In this document: one piece after another, positions 51,860 to 59,917 of the stretch
Position numbering within the stretch: the first letter of the stretch is position 1
Layout: each line of letters opens with the position of its first letter
NCBI RefSeq assembly: GCF_003665435.1
Contig: NZ_CP023407.1
Coordinates: 6,506,501-6,570,500, forward strand
Length of the DNA: 64,000 nucleotides
Direction of reading: 5' to 3'
From: Streptomyces fungicidicus
Lineage (GTDB): Bacteria; Actinomycetota; Actinomycetes; Streptomycetales; Streptomycetaceae
The notes under the pieces: model-generated
Databases searched by the model: none
What the model saw: the letters and a program-made list of their open reading frames with translations, nothing else
What the model was told of the DNA's origin: nothing
Program-made: the position numbers and the translations under genes

Positions 51860-52258
51860 ATGCAGATCGGCGAGGTCGCCACGCGCACCGAGCTGTCGCT
51901 GCGCACCATCCGGCACTACGAGGAGACCGGTCTGGTCGTCCCCTCCGCCCGTTCCCAGGGCGGGTTCCGCCTCTACACGGAGACCGACGTCGCCCGGCTC
52001 ATGGTCGTCCGCCGTATGAAGCCGTTGGGCTTCACCCTCGACCAGATGCGCGACCTCCTGGACGCCACCGACCGTCTCGACAGCGGCGAGGCCTTCGACG
52101 ACGACGAGCGGGAGGCCCTGCTCGGCCGCGTCCGGGTATACGAGCAGGCCGCAACGGAGCAGGTGGAGAAGCTGCGTGTCCAGCTGACCCGCGCCGAGGA
52201 ATTCGCCGCCACCCTGGGCGCCCGCCTGGCGCAGAACGGCCCCGCGGCCCGCCCGTGA
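51860..52258 (+). CDS. MerR-family regulator
   Basis: The 132-residue protein begins MQIGEVATRTELSLRTIRHY, the MerR winged-helix start, with ETGLVVPSARSQGGFRLYTE following. A long dimerisation helix spans about residues 80-120. No cysteine cluster or large effector domain is present, so it may sense a ligand through a small tail or a partner. The ATG is chosen because family members start at M-x-I-G-E; a GTG at 51845 is in frame. Confidence 0.85.
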   Translation: MQIGEVATRTELSLRTIRHYEETGLVVPSARSQGGFRLYTETDVARLMVVRRMKPLGFTLDQMRDLLDATDRLDSGEAFDDDEREALLGRVRVYEQAATEQVEKLRVQLTRAEEFAATLGARLAQNGPAARP

Positions 52259-52402
52259 GCCCGTGGCGCCGCACGTGGGCCGACCCGGCCGGCGGCTCCG
52301 TCGTCCCGCTCGGTCGGGTACAGCCCCGGTGGTTGTCCCCGGTGCGATGAGCGCGGCGGGCGAGGGTGGCGTACAGGCCGCGCGTGGGGGTGCCCAGGTC
52401 GT

Positions 52403-53800
52403 TTACGAGCCGCAGCAGCCCCCGGTCGGAGCCTCCTCGGCGGCCGCCCCGGCCACGGCGGGGGCGCCGAGCTGGACGAGCTGCGGCGCGGGCGCGCAAC
52501 AACCGCCGTCGCCCTCCTGGGCGTCGGGGGCGTCGAACAGGCCGGCGCCGCCGCAGACTCCGGTCTCGGGCAGGGTGAGTTCCACGCGGTCGGCCGCGTC
52601 CAGGTCGCCGGCGATCGCCGCGGCCACGGAGCGGACCTGCTCGTAGCCGGTCATGGCCAGGAAGGTGGGGGCGCGGCCGTAGGACTTCATCCCGACCAGG
52701 TACACGCCCTGCTCCGGATGGGAGAGCTCGCGGTGGCCGTGCGGGTAGACGGTGCCGCAGGAGTGCTGGTTGGGGTCGATCAGCGGAGCCAGCGCGACCG
52801 GTGCCTGGAGGCGCTCGTCGAGGCCCAGGCGCAACTCGTCCAGGAAGGACAGGTCGGGGCGGAAGCCGGTCAGGACGATCACCTCGTCGACCGGGTCCAG
52901 GCGGCGGCCGTCCTCGCCGACCAGGATCAGGCGGCCGTCGGTGTCGCGCTCGACGGCCTCGGTACGGAAGCCGGTGACCGCGTCCGCGTGACCGGCGTCG
53001 ACGGCGGCCTTCGCCGCCAGGCCCAGGGCGCCGCGCGCGGGGAGCTGGTCGGCGGTGCCGCCGCCGAAGGTCGAGCCCGAGATGCCCCGGCGCAGGATCC
53101 ACACGCCCTTCGTCCCGGCACCGTCGTCGGATTCGGCGAGGTCGGCGAGGAGGGCGAGGGCGGTGAACGCGGAGGCGCCGGAGCCGATGACGGCGGTGCG
53201 CCTGCCGGCGTACCGGGCGCGGACGGCGGGGTCCTTGAGGTCCGGGACGCGGTAGGTGACCCGGTCCGCGGCGGCCTTTTCGCCGAGCGCGGGCAGTCCG
53301 CTGCCGCCGGCGGGGCTCGGTGTGGTCCAGGTGCCGGAGGCGTCGATGACCGCGCGGGCGAAGAGCCGCTCCTCTCGGCCGTCGGTGTGGGCGACGTGCA
53401 CGACGAACGGCTGCTGCTCGCGGTCGGCGTCCACGATGCGGTCGCGGCCGGTCCGGGAGACGCCGGTGACGGTGGCGCCGGTGCGGACGCGGTCGCCGAG
53501 GACGTCGGCGAGCGGCTGCAGGTACAGCTCGGCCCAGTCACCGCCCGACGTGTAGGTGGCCGGGTCCGGCCGCGTCCAGCCGGTGGGAGCCAGGAGCTTC
53601 TCGGCGGCCGGGTCGACGACCTCCCCCCAGGGGGAGAACAGGCGCACGTGCGACCACTCACGCACCGAGGCCCCGGCACTCCGGCCGGCTTCCAGGACCA
53701 GGGGCTCGATGCCCTGGTCGATCAGGTGGGCGGCGGCTGCCAGACCGGAAGGACCGGCCCCGATCACTACGACGGGCAGCTTGGTGGCGGGCGCGTTCAC
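52403..53800 (-). CDS. Flavin-dependent monooxygenase of the arsenic locus (ArsO-like)
   Basis: The 465-residue protein has the N-terminal FAD motif VVVIGAGPSGLAAAAHLIDQ and a second Rossmann motif, RTAVIGSGASAF, near residue 190. FAD- or NADPH-contact motifs include VIDASGTWTTPSP and VYLVGMKSYGRAPTF. The C-terminus has clustered cysteines (GVCGGAGLF, GGCCAPAPQ and GGCCGS), which could hold arsenite. The role in arsenic handling is inferred from its position. The GTG has an AAGGAGT site. Confidence 0.83.
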   Translation of the reverse strand: MNAPATKLPVVVIGAGPSGLAAAAHLIDQGIEPLVLEAGRSAGASVREWSHVRLFSPWGEVVDPAAEKLLAPTGWTRPDPATYTSGGDWAELYLQPLADVLGDRVRTGATVTGVSRTGRDRIVDADREQQPFVVHVAHTDGREERLFARAVIDASGTWTTPSPAGGSGLPALGEKAAADRVTYRVPDLKDPAVRARYAGRRTAVIGSGASAFTALALLADLAESDDGAGTKGVWILRRGISGSTFGGGTADQLPARGALGLAAKAAVDAGHADAVTGFRTEAVERDTDGRLILVGEDGRRLDPVDEVIVLTGFRPDLSFLDELRLGLDERLQAPVALAPLIDPNQHSCGTVYPHGHRELSHPEQGVYLVGMKSYGRAPTFLAMTGYEQVRSVAAAIAGDLDAADRVELTLPETGVCGGAGLFDAPDAQEGDGGCCAPAPQLVQLGAPAVAGAAAEEAPTGGCCGS

Positions 53801-53861
53801 GGCGACTCCTTGCGTGTTTCGACATCCGTCGATGCTTGCGCGGTCCAGCATGGCACCTGTA

Positions 53862-53896
53862 TTGATGGGCGTCAACATAGATGGTCATCGAATTCG
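53862..53896. promoter_or_regulatory. ArsR operator copy 1
   Basis: TTGATGGGCGTCAA is a dyad. The tract from GTCAACATAGA to TCGAAT that starts at 53871 recurs at 53972. It lies just upstream of the monooxygenase start and fits ArsR-type operators. Confidence 0.6.
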
Positions 53897-53971
53897 AGGG
53901 GCGGACCGCCCGGCGCTCGACCGTCCACCTCGCACGTCGGTGACGGGCCTCCCCGTGCTGCTTCGACGTGT

Positions 53972-53995
53972 GTCAACATAGACGTATGTCGAATG
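53972..53995. promoter_or_regulatory. ArsR operator copy 2
   Basis: The repeat GTCAACATAGACG leads into TATGTCGAAT and contains the dyad ACATA-GACG-TATGT. It overlaps the arsR start codon at 53986, consistent with self-repression and a leaderless message. Confidence 0.6.
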
Positions 53996-54357
53996 CGAAC
54001 GTGCTGCCGCTGCTCGAAGCCGACGGCCAGGGTGTGGCGCCGTGCTGCCCGCCGCTGACCGAGCGTCCGATGACCGCCGCAGAGGCCGAGACGGCCGCGC
54101 GGATGTTCAAGGCGCTCGGCGACCCGGTCCGGCTGCGGCTGTTCTCCGCCGTGGCCTCGCACGAGGCCGGGGAGGCGTGCGTGTGCGACATCTCCGATGT
54201 CGGTGTCTCCCAGCCGACCGTCTCCCATCACCTGAAGAAGCTGAAGGAGGCCGGGCTGCTGACCTCCGAGCGGCGCGGCACCTGGGTGTACTACCGGGTC
54301 GAGCCGTCGGTGCTCGCGGCGATGGGCAAGCTGCTGACGCTGCCGTCCGCGGCGTGA
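53986..54357 (+). CDS. arsR: ArsR/SmtB-family metalloregulator
   Basis: The 123-residue protein has a winged-helix domain with MFKALGDPVRLRLFSAVASH, a metal-binding helix containing ACVCDIS (Cys65 and Cys67), and VSQPTVSHHLKKLKEAG as recognition helix. Cys20 and Cys21 near the N-terminus may complete the arsenite site. It should repress the monooxygenase gene and itself through repeated sites at 53862 and 53972. The ATG lies within the second site with no Shine-Dalgarno sequence. Confidence 0.9.
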   Translation: MSNANVLPLLEADGQGVAPCCPPLTERPMTAAEAETAARMFKALGDPVRLRLFSAVASHEAGEACVCDISDVGVSQPTVSHHLKKLKEAGLLTSERRGTWVYYRVEPSVLAAMGKLLTLPSAA

Positions 54358-54441
54358 CGAGCGGGAAGACACGGGGAGAGGCGGCGGGCGGACGCGTCCG
54401 CTGACGTGACCGAGCGCCGCAGTCCCGCCGTCACCTGACCG

Positions 54442-55500
54442 TCACCACAGCTGTGCGATCGCGCGGGCGGCGTCGCGGGCCGGTCGGCCGACGCCGATGA
54501 GGGTGGCCGAGGCCGGCCCTGTCCAGTCGCCGTAGCCCAGCAGGTGCAGCCGCGGCTCGCCAAGTGCGCGCGTGCCTTCGGTGGGGATGTGCCCGCGCGG
54601 GCCGCGCAGGTTCAGCGGGGCGAGAGGGGTGAGAGCCGGGCGGAAGCCGGTGCACCAGATGACAGCGTCCACGTCGGCCCCGCTGCCGTCGTCCCACCGC
54701 ACGCCGTCGGCGGTGAGCCGGGTGAACATCGGCTTCGCGGTGAGGAGCCCGGCGTCGCGGGCGGCGCGTACGGGAGGCACGGCGACGATGTCGCCGAGCG
54801 AGGCCACCCCGCCGGTGTCGCCGCGGCCGGCGTCGAGGGCGCGGCGGCGCGCGGTGGCGACGTCGAACAGGGCGCGGCCGTCGATGTCGTCGGCCAGGAA
54901 CCGCGGCGGGCGCTGCGTCACCCACGTCACCTCGACACGGTTGTCCAGGGCGAGGTCGGCGGCGATCTGGGCACCGGAGTTCCCGCCACCGACCACGATG
55001 ACGCGCTGCCCGGCGAAGTCGTCCGGACGACGGTAGTTCACCGTGTGCAGTTGCCGTCCGGTGAAGACGCCGCGGCCGGGTACGGCGGGGAGGAACGGCC
55101 GCGACCAGGTGCCGGTGGCGCTGACGACCGCTCTCGCCCGCCAGGTGCCGGAGTCCGCCTCGACCAGGAGGCGGTCGTCGTCGCGGCGTACGGCCTCCAC
55201 ACGGGTGCCGTGATGGACGGGCAGGTCGTAGCGCTTCTCGTAGTCGGTGAGGTAGTCCACCACGTGCCCGGCGTCCGGGTGGATCTCGCCCGCCTGGACG
55301 GGCATGAGACGTCCGGGCAGCGAGGAGTACGGGGCCGGGGAGAACAGGTGCAGCGAGTCCCACATGTGCCGCCAGGACCCACCCGGCGCCGTGCCGGCGT
55401 CCAGGATCACGTGGTCCAGGCGCCGGCGGCGCAGGTGGTAGCCGGCGGCGAGCCCTGCCTGACCGCCGCCGATCACCACCACATCGGTGTGCCGGGTCAT
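54442..55500 (-). CDS. Flavoprotein monooxygenase, co-transcribed with acr3
   Basis: The 352-residue protein starts MTRHTDVVVIGGGQAGLAAG with an FAD-binding GxGxxG motif. A BVMO/FMO-like LDAGTAPGGSWRHMWDSLHL follows, then a second Rossmann motif VIVVGGGNSGAQIAADLA and a final WCTGFRPAL motif. It overlaps the end of acr3 by four bases. Proteins of this group next to acr3 are called ArsO-like. A direct role in arsenic oxidation is not shown here. Confidence 0.85.
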   Translation of the reverse strand: MTRHTDVVVIGGGQAGLAAGYHLRRRRLDHVILDAGTAPGGSWRHMWDSLHLFSPAPYSSLPGRLMPVQAGEIHPDAGHVVDYLTDYEKRYDLPVHHGTRVEAVRRDDDRLLVEADSGTWRARAVVSATGTWSRPFLPAVPGRGVFTGRQLHTVNYRRPDDFAGQRVIVVGGGNSGAQIAADLALDNRVEVTWVTQRPPRFLADDIDGRALFDVATARRRALDAGRGDTGGVASLGDIVAVPPVRAARDAGLLTAKPMFTRLTADGVRWDDGSGADVDAVIWCTGFRPALTPLAPLNLRGPRGHIPTEGTRALGEPRLHLLGYGDWTGPASATLIGVGRPARDAARAIAQLW

Positions 55501-56588
55501 GAACCCGGACGGGCAGCCGCGAACCTGCGCCGCCAAGCGAGGGAGACGTACACCAGCGCCACCAGGACCGGGACCTCGATGAGCGGTCCGACCACGCCGG
55601 ACAGGGCTTGACCCGACGTCACACCAAAGGTGGCGATGGCGACCGCGATGGCCAGCTCGAAGTTGTTGCCCGCCGCGGTGAACGCGAGCGTCGCGGTGCG
55701 TTCGTAGGCGAGACCGATGGCCTTGCCGAGGGCGAAGGTGCCGAACCACATCACCGCGAAGTACACCAGCAGCGGCAGCGCGATCCTGACGACGTCCAAC
55801 GGCTGGGAGGTGATGGTCTTCCCCTGCAGGGCGAAGAGGATGACGATCGTGAACACCAGGCCGTACAGGGCCCACGGGCCGATCTTCGGCAGGAAGCGCT
55901 GCTCGTAGCCTTCGCGGCCCATCCTCCGCTCGCCGATCCGACGGGTGAGGAAGCCGGCCAGCAGCGGGACGCCGAGGAAGACGACCACGTTGAGTGCGAT
56001 CTTCCACATGGAGATGTCCAGGTGCTCGCCGTCGCCCAGGCCCAGCAGGCCGGGCAGCAGGTCGAGGTAGAACCAGCCCAGCAGGCCGAACGCCAGGACC
56101 TGGAAGACGCTGTTGAGGGCGACCAGGACGGCGGCGGCCTCGCGGTCGCCGCAGGCGAGGTCGTTCCAGATGATGACCATGGCGATGCAGCGGGCCAGAC
56201 CGACGATGATCAGGCCGGTGCGGTACTCGGGCAGGTCCGGCAGGAAGATCCAAGCCAGGGCGAACATGACCGCCGGGCCGAGGACCCAGTTGATGACCAG
56301 CGAGGAGATCATCAGCTTCTTGTCGCCGGTGACGGCGTCGAGCCTGTCGTAGCGGACCTTGGCCAGGACCGGGTACATCATGATCAGCAGGCCGAGCGCG
56401 ATCGGCAGGGAGATCCCGCCGATCTCCACCTTCGCCAGCGCGTCGTTCAGTCCGGGAATCACCCGCCCGAAGCCGAGGCCGACGGCCATGGCGAGCAGGA
56501 TCCACACGGCGAGGTAGCGGTCGAGCGTGGAGAGCTTGGCGACGACGGACGCTTCCTGGATCGTCGCGGGCGCTTCGGTGCGGGTCAC
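55497..56588 (-). CDS. Arsenite efflux pump Acr3
   Basis: The 363-residue protein has ten transmembrane helices. The family motif GLARCIAMVIIWNDLACGD carries the conserved cysteine needed for As(III) transport. GKAIGLAYERTATLAFTAAG then NNFELAIAVAIATFG are further Acr3 blocks. It exports arsenite using the membrane potential or proton gradient. The GTG start overlaps the stop of the arsR gene upstream by GTGA, and the flavoprotein gene follows by ATGA overlap. The three therefore form one operon. Confidence 0.93.
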   Translation of the reverse strand: MTRTEAPATIQEASVVAKLSTLDRYLAVWILLAMAVGLGFGRVIPGLNDALAKVEIGGISLPIALGLLIMMYPVLAKVRYDRLDAVTGDKKLMISSLVINWVLGPAVMFALAWIFLPDLPEYRTGLIIVGLARCIAMVIIWNDLACGDREAAAVLVALNSVFQVLAFGLLGWFYLDLLPGLLGLGDGEHLDISMWKIALNVVVFLGVPLLAGFLTRRIGERRMGREGYEQRFLPKIGPWALYGLVFTIVILFALQGKTITSQPLDVVRIALPLLVYFAVMWFGTFALGKAIGLAYERTATLAFTAAGNNFELAIAVAIATFGVTSGQALSGVVGPLIEVPVLVALVYVSLAWRRRFAAARPGS

Positions 56589-56893
56589 GGGCAGGCCCTC
56601 TTGTTGTCGGCGGCGTTGCGGGCGGACTCGGCCAGGTCGGCGAACTGCCCGGCGAGCCGGGCGATGACGTCCGGGCGGAGCTTGTAGTAGGTGAAGCGTC
56701 CGCACGGCTCGGTCTCGACGACCCCGGCCTCGCGCAGGACCCTCAGGTGGTTGGAGAGGTTCGTCTGCCTGGCGCCGGTCTCCTCCACCAGGTGGGTGGT
56801 GCACAGCGTCTCGCGGGCGAGCAGGGTCACGATCTGGAGCCTGAGCGGGTCGGCCAGCACCCGGATCAGGTCAGTGTCGACTGACGTCATCAT
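56585..56893 (-). CDS. arsR: ArsR-family repressor of the acr3 operon
   Basis: The 102-residue protein has the ArsR fold with VLADPLRLQIVTLLARETLC, recognition helix RQTNLSNHLRVLREAG and wing TYYKL. Cys31 and Cys64 are candidates for arsenite binding in this C-terminal-type variant. It heads the operon with acr3 and the flavoprotein. It differs clearly from the other ArsR at 53986, so the two operons are probably controlled separately. Confidence 0.9.
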   Translation of the reverse strand: MMTSVDTDLIRVLADPLRLQIVTLLARETLCTTHLVEETGARQTNLSNHLRVLREAGVVETEPCGRFTYYKLRPDVIARLAGQFADLAESARNAADNKRACP

Positions 56894-56895
56894 GG

Positions 56896-56931
56896 GCTGA
56901 TACTGTCACATCACCCAGCAGTGATATCAGC
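56896..56931. promoter_or_regulatory. Operator-like inverted repeat upstream of arsR-acr3
   Basis: Arms GCTGATA (56896-56902) and TATCAGC (56925-56931) are perfect complements, 22 bases apart, just upstream of the arsR start codon. Confidence 0.55.
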
Positions 56932-56984
56932 AGGGGCTGACTCGTAGGCCCGTCGAAGGGGGTCCTTCCCTGTCCGCCGCTCCC

Positions 56985-57256
56985 ACCCCTGTCCTGCCCG
57001 ACGAGCGCGGGACCGCCGACGCCGCACGGCTCGCCACCCGGCACGCCGGCCACTTCCCGGCCGGGACAGCCACTGGCCTGCTCACCGACTCCTCCGCGAG
57101 GCCGGCGCCGACGCGGCCGACGCGTTCCCCGAGCCGCTGACCGACGAGGTCGTACAGGCGGCGGACATCGTCATCACCATGAGCTGCTGCGACGCTTGCC
57201 CCATGGTGCCAGGCCGCCGGTACTTGGACTGACCCGTGCCCGATACCGACGGCGCC
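56985..57256 (+). pseudogene. Arsenate reductase (ArsC) pseudogene
   Basis: An N-terminal fragment with ADAARLATRHAGHFPAGTAT resembles the helical-bundle domain found before some actinobacterial ArsC proteins. A deletion removes the phosphatase loop CxHNxGRS. The frame resumes at ADAFPEPLTDEVVQAADIVI through TMSCCDACPMVPGRRYLD and meets a TGA at 57230-57232, where homologues have Trp. Downstream codons still read PVPDTDG. It is therefore inactive by deletion and nonsense mutation. Confidence 0.75.
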
Positions 57257-57319
57257 GGCCTGCCGAGCGCCTGAACATCCCCTGCGCCACCTGCCACTCA
57301 CCTCGTGAAGGAAGAACGC

Positions 57320-57739
57320 ATGTCCTCCGCTCCGCTCGCCTCCGTGCTGTTCGTCTGCGTCCACAACGCCGGCCGCTCGCAGATGGCCGCCGGTTTCCTC
57401 CAGCACCTCGCGGGCGACCGCATCGAGGTCCGCTCCGCCGGCTCCGTCCCCGGCGACCAGGTGAACCCCGCAGCCGTCGAGGCGATGGCCGAGGCCGGCA
57501 TCGACATCTCCACCGCCCGGCCGAAGATCCTCACCACCGAGGCCGTCCAGGCATCCGACTACGTCATCACCATGGGCTGCGGCGACGCCTGTTCGGTCTT
57601 CCCCGGCAAGAAGTACCTCGACTGGGCCCTCGAAGACCCGGCCGGCAAGGGCGTCGACGCCGTCCGCCCGATCCGCGACGAGATCAAGACCCGCATCGAG
57701 GCACTCATCGAGGAGATCGACGCCAAGCAGGAGGCGTGA
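57320..57739 (+). CDS. arsC: Arsenate reductase (low-molecular-weight phosphatase family)
   Basis: The 139-residue enzyme has the phosphatase loop FVCVHNAGRSQMAAG with nucleophile Cys13. The redox cysteines Cys87 and Cys91 are in MGCGDACSVFPG, and the catalytic Asp region is near KYLDWALEDP. It reduces arsenate to arsenite for export by Acr3, using thioredoxin. The ATG at 57320 has a GAAGGAAG site. The following thioredoxin reductase gene, which normally recycles it, is broken. Confidence 0.92.
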   Translation: MSSAPLASVLFVCVHNAGRSQMAAGFLQHLAGDRIEVRSAGSVPGDQVNPAAVEAMAEAGIDISTARPKILTTEAVQASDYVITMGCGDACSVFPGKKYLDWALEDPAGKGVDAVRPIRDEIKTRIEALIEEIDAKQEA

Positions 57740-57840
57740 CGCCCGCGACGCAGCCCGACGACCAGGCGCGCGACGTCGTCATCATCGGCTCCGGCCCTGC
57801 CGATACACCGCGGCCCTCGACACCGCCCCGCCCAACTCGA
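57736..57840 (+). pseudogene. Thioredoxin reductase (trxB) remnant
   Basis: A GTG overlapping the arsC stop begins RDVVIIGSGPA, the FAD motif start of thioredoxin reductase, after a 12-residue lead. The frame then shifts: TAALDTAPPNS in the next frame resembles the TAALYTARA of TrxB. Nothing of the remaining 280 residues follows. Confidence 0.65.
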
Positions 57841-58004
57841 TCCCCTGCGTCCCCGGCTTCCTTCACGACACCGCGGGTCGGCCCGCACGGCTCGTCCAGC
57901 GACCCCGGGGACGACAGCGCGGTGGTGACGCGGTGTCAGGCAGCTGGGCAGCCGCCGGCAGCGGTCGGCTGCCACGCGAGGTCAGGGGACTTGTGCCCGG
58001 CGGA

Positions 58005-58160
58005 TCAGCTCGGCAGCCGCACCAGGAACACCGTCTCCATATGCGGCCGGCTCGCCACGGAGACGTCTCCGCCGTGCGCCCGCACCAGCTGTCTGACCAT
58101 CACCGACCCACGGTGCCCGGCCTGGAAGCTCCACCGGCCATCCGACGCGATGCCCGCGAT
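58005..58160 (-). pseudogene. Histidine-kinase C-terminal remnant
   Basis: The minus strand ends with VRQLVRAHGGDVSVASRPHM and TVFLVRLPS before a stop. This is the last part of a HATPase_c kinase domain (G2 box to final strand). The upstream sequence no longer encodes a kinase. It abuts the end of the S33 peptidase gene. Confidence 0.65.
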
Positions 58161-58194
58161 CCGCCGCAGGCCAGCGGCCTCGGCGTCGACGTGG

Positions 58195-59706
58195 TCAGTC
58201 CGCACGGCAGGACGTGTCCTTGGCGGGCATCTCGCCCTCGACGAGGTAGCGCGTGGTGGTGTTCAACGCGCAGGAGTTGTCGCCCAGGACGTAGGCGCCG
58301 TGCCCGCTGTCGTCGACGCTGACCAGCCGGGCGCGGTCGCCGAACTTCTCGCGCAGCATCTTCCCTCCCCGGTGCGGGGTCGACGCGTCCCGCCGGTTCT
58401 GCAGGAGCAGCACGTTGCGCGGGCCCTCGGCGTCGATCTTCACCGGCGGTTCGGCGGGGGCGTACGGCCAGAAGGCACACGGTGTGATGTTGGCGGTGGC
58501 GGCGCCGAACAGCGGGTAGCGCTCCCGGTCCTCGGTGACGCCCCGCCGGTAGGTGTTGACGTCCTCGGGCCACTCGACGTCGTTGCAGGTGACGGAGAGG
58601 AACACGGTCAGGGCGTTGTCGGCCGGCGACAACGCCCCGTCCCGTGTTTCCTTCTGGACGGCCGACAGGCCGCGGGCCGCCGCCTCGTCGCCTTCGAGCA
58701 TCGCCTGCCAGGTCTGCGCCAGCTTGGGGTACTGCGTCTGCTTGAACAGGTGGCTGAACGTCAGGAGCCGGAAGAGGCTGCCGTCGATCCCCGCGACCGG
58801 AGCGTCGTCGAGTGCGCCGGCGATGGTGAGGTAGGACGCCCGGACCTGTTCGGGGGTGCGGCCCAGGCCGTAGCTGTCGTGCCGCCGGGCGGCCCACCGC
58901 GCGAAGTCCGGGAAGGTCTGTTCCATGCCGAGCGCGTAGCGGCGCATGCCGTCGCGGTCGAGGTGGGTGTCTCCGATGTTGCTGTCGAGCACGATCCGGT
59001 CGGCGTGCTCGGGGAACATCGACGCGTAGGCAGCCCCGAGTGCCGTGCCGTAGGAGTAGCCCAGGTAGCTGGTCTTCTCCTCGCCGAGAGCGGCCCGGAT
59101 CCGGTCCAGGTCGCGGGCGGTGTTCGCGGTGGTGAGGTGGCGCAGCATCCCGTCGTCGTCGTTGTCCGCGCACTGCTGGGCCGCCTGTTCGGCGACCTTC
59201 GCCTGCGCGATGACCGCGGTGTCGTCGGCGGCGTAGGGCGGGATGTTGGCGTAGTAGGGGCTGTCCGTGGTGAATCCGCAGCTGACCGGTGCGGAACGAC
59301 CGATCCCGCGGGTGTCCATGCCGATCAGGTCGTAGCGGTCGGTGACGCTGCTGGGCAGGCCCTGGGCCACCAGCAGCGCGGACAGCGCCAGCCCGGACCC
59401 GCCGGGACCGCCCGGGTTGAGCATGAGGACGCCGCGCCGCTTGTCCGGGTCGGCGGCGGCCAGCCGGGAGACGGTGAGGTCGATCTGCTCGCCCTCCGGC
59501 TCGGCGTAGTCCAGTGGGACGGCCACGGTGGCGCACTGCAGCTCGGTCGGAGCGGCTTCGGCCGCGACGTCCTCGGGGCACTGGCCCCACTCCACCCGCG
59601 GCGTCTTGGGCTCCCCGGCGGCGGCGGGCGCGGTGGTCAGCGAGCCGCCCAGGCCGAGGACCGCCAAGAGGGCCAGGCTCTGGCCGACGCTGAGTTGTCG
59701 TTTCAT
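58195..59706 (-). CDS. Secreted S33 TAP-like peptidase, copy 1
   Basis: The 503-residue protein has a Sec signal peptide (MKRQLSVGQ, hydrophobic core, TTAPAAAGE) without a lipobox. The peptidase domain has NPGGPGGSGL (oxyanion region), nucleophile elbow YLGYSYGTALG, acid in QNRRDASTPHRGG and catalytic His in VDDSGHGAYV. It belongs to the SlpD/tripeptidyl aminopeptidase group, which trims peptides outside the cell. The ATG at 59706 has a GGAGCC site. It is followed by decayed genes and preceded by its paralogue. Confidence 0.88.
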   Translation of the reverse strand: MKRQLSVGQSLALLAVLGLGGSLTTAPAAAGEPKTPRVEWGQCPEDVAAEAAPTELQCATVAVPLDYAEPEGEQIDLTVSRLAAADPDKRRGVLMLNPGGPGGSGLALSALLVAQGLPSSVTDRYDLIGMDTRGIGRSAPVSCGFTTDSPYYANIPPYAADDTAVIAQAKVAEQAAQQCADNDDDGMLRHLTTANTARDLDRIRAALGEEKTSYLGYSYGTALGAAYASMFPEHADRIVLDSNIGDTHLDRDGMRRYALGMEQTFPDFARWAARRHDSYGLGRTPEQVRASYLTIAGALDDAPVAGIDGSLFRLLTFSHLFKQTQYPKLAQTWQAMLEGDEAAARGLSAVQKETRDGALSPADNALTVFLSVTCNDVEWPEDVNTYRRGVTEDRERYPLFGAATANITPCAFWPYAPAEPPVKIDAEGPRNVLLLQNRRDASTPHRGGKMLREKFGDRARLVSVDDSGHGAYVLGDNSCALNTTTRYLVEGEMPAKDTSCRAD

Positions 59707-59917
59707 GTCCAGGCTCCGCATATCGGTTCGTGGTCGTGGTCGTGGTCGTGGAAAGGGCTTCTGGTCGCGTGGAGTACGCGTCAGCCAGCAGCACAGGGAC
59801 CACCCCGGCCTGGCAGACCTGGGGTTGTCCTCACACCGGAAAAGGCGGTCGCCGAGTCGGTGCTCGCTCGACGGTCATGCCGTGCGTATGGCCACAGGGT
59901 GGACGACCGGCTGCGGC
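59707..59917. other. Spacer with a CGTGGT tandem repeat and a gene remnant
   Basis: Four CGTGGT units occur at 59729-59751. From about 59806 the sequence resembles the remnant near 45747, including CCGAGTCGGT. No intact gene is visible. Confidence 0.5.

Noticed and set aside
59729..59751. Short CGTGGT tandem repeat considered as a CRISPR or regulatory array
   Set aside because: Units are only 6 bases with no spacers. It is a simple repeat.
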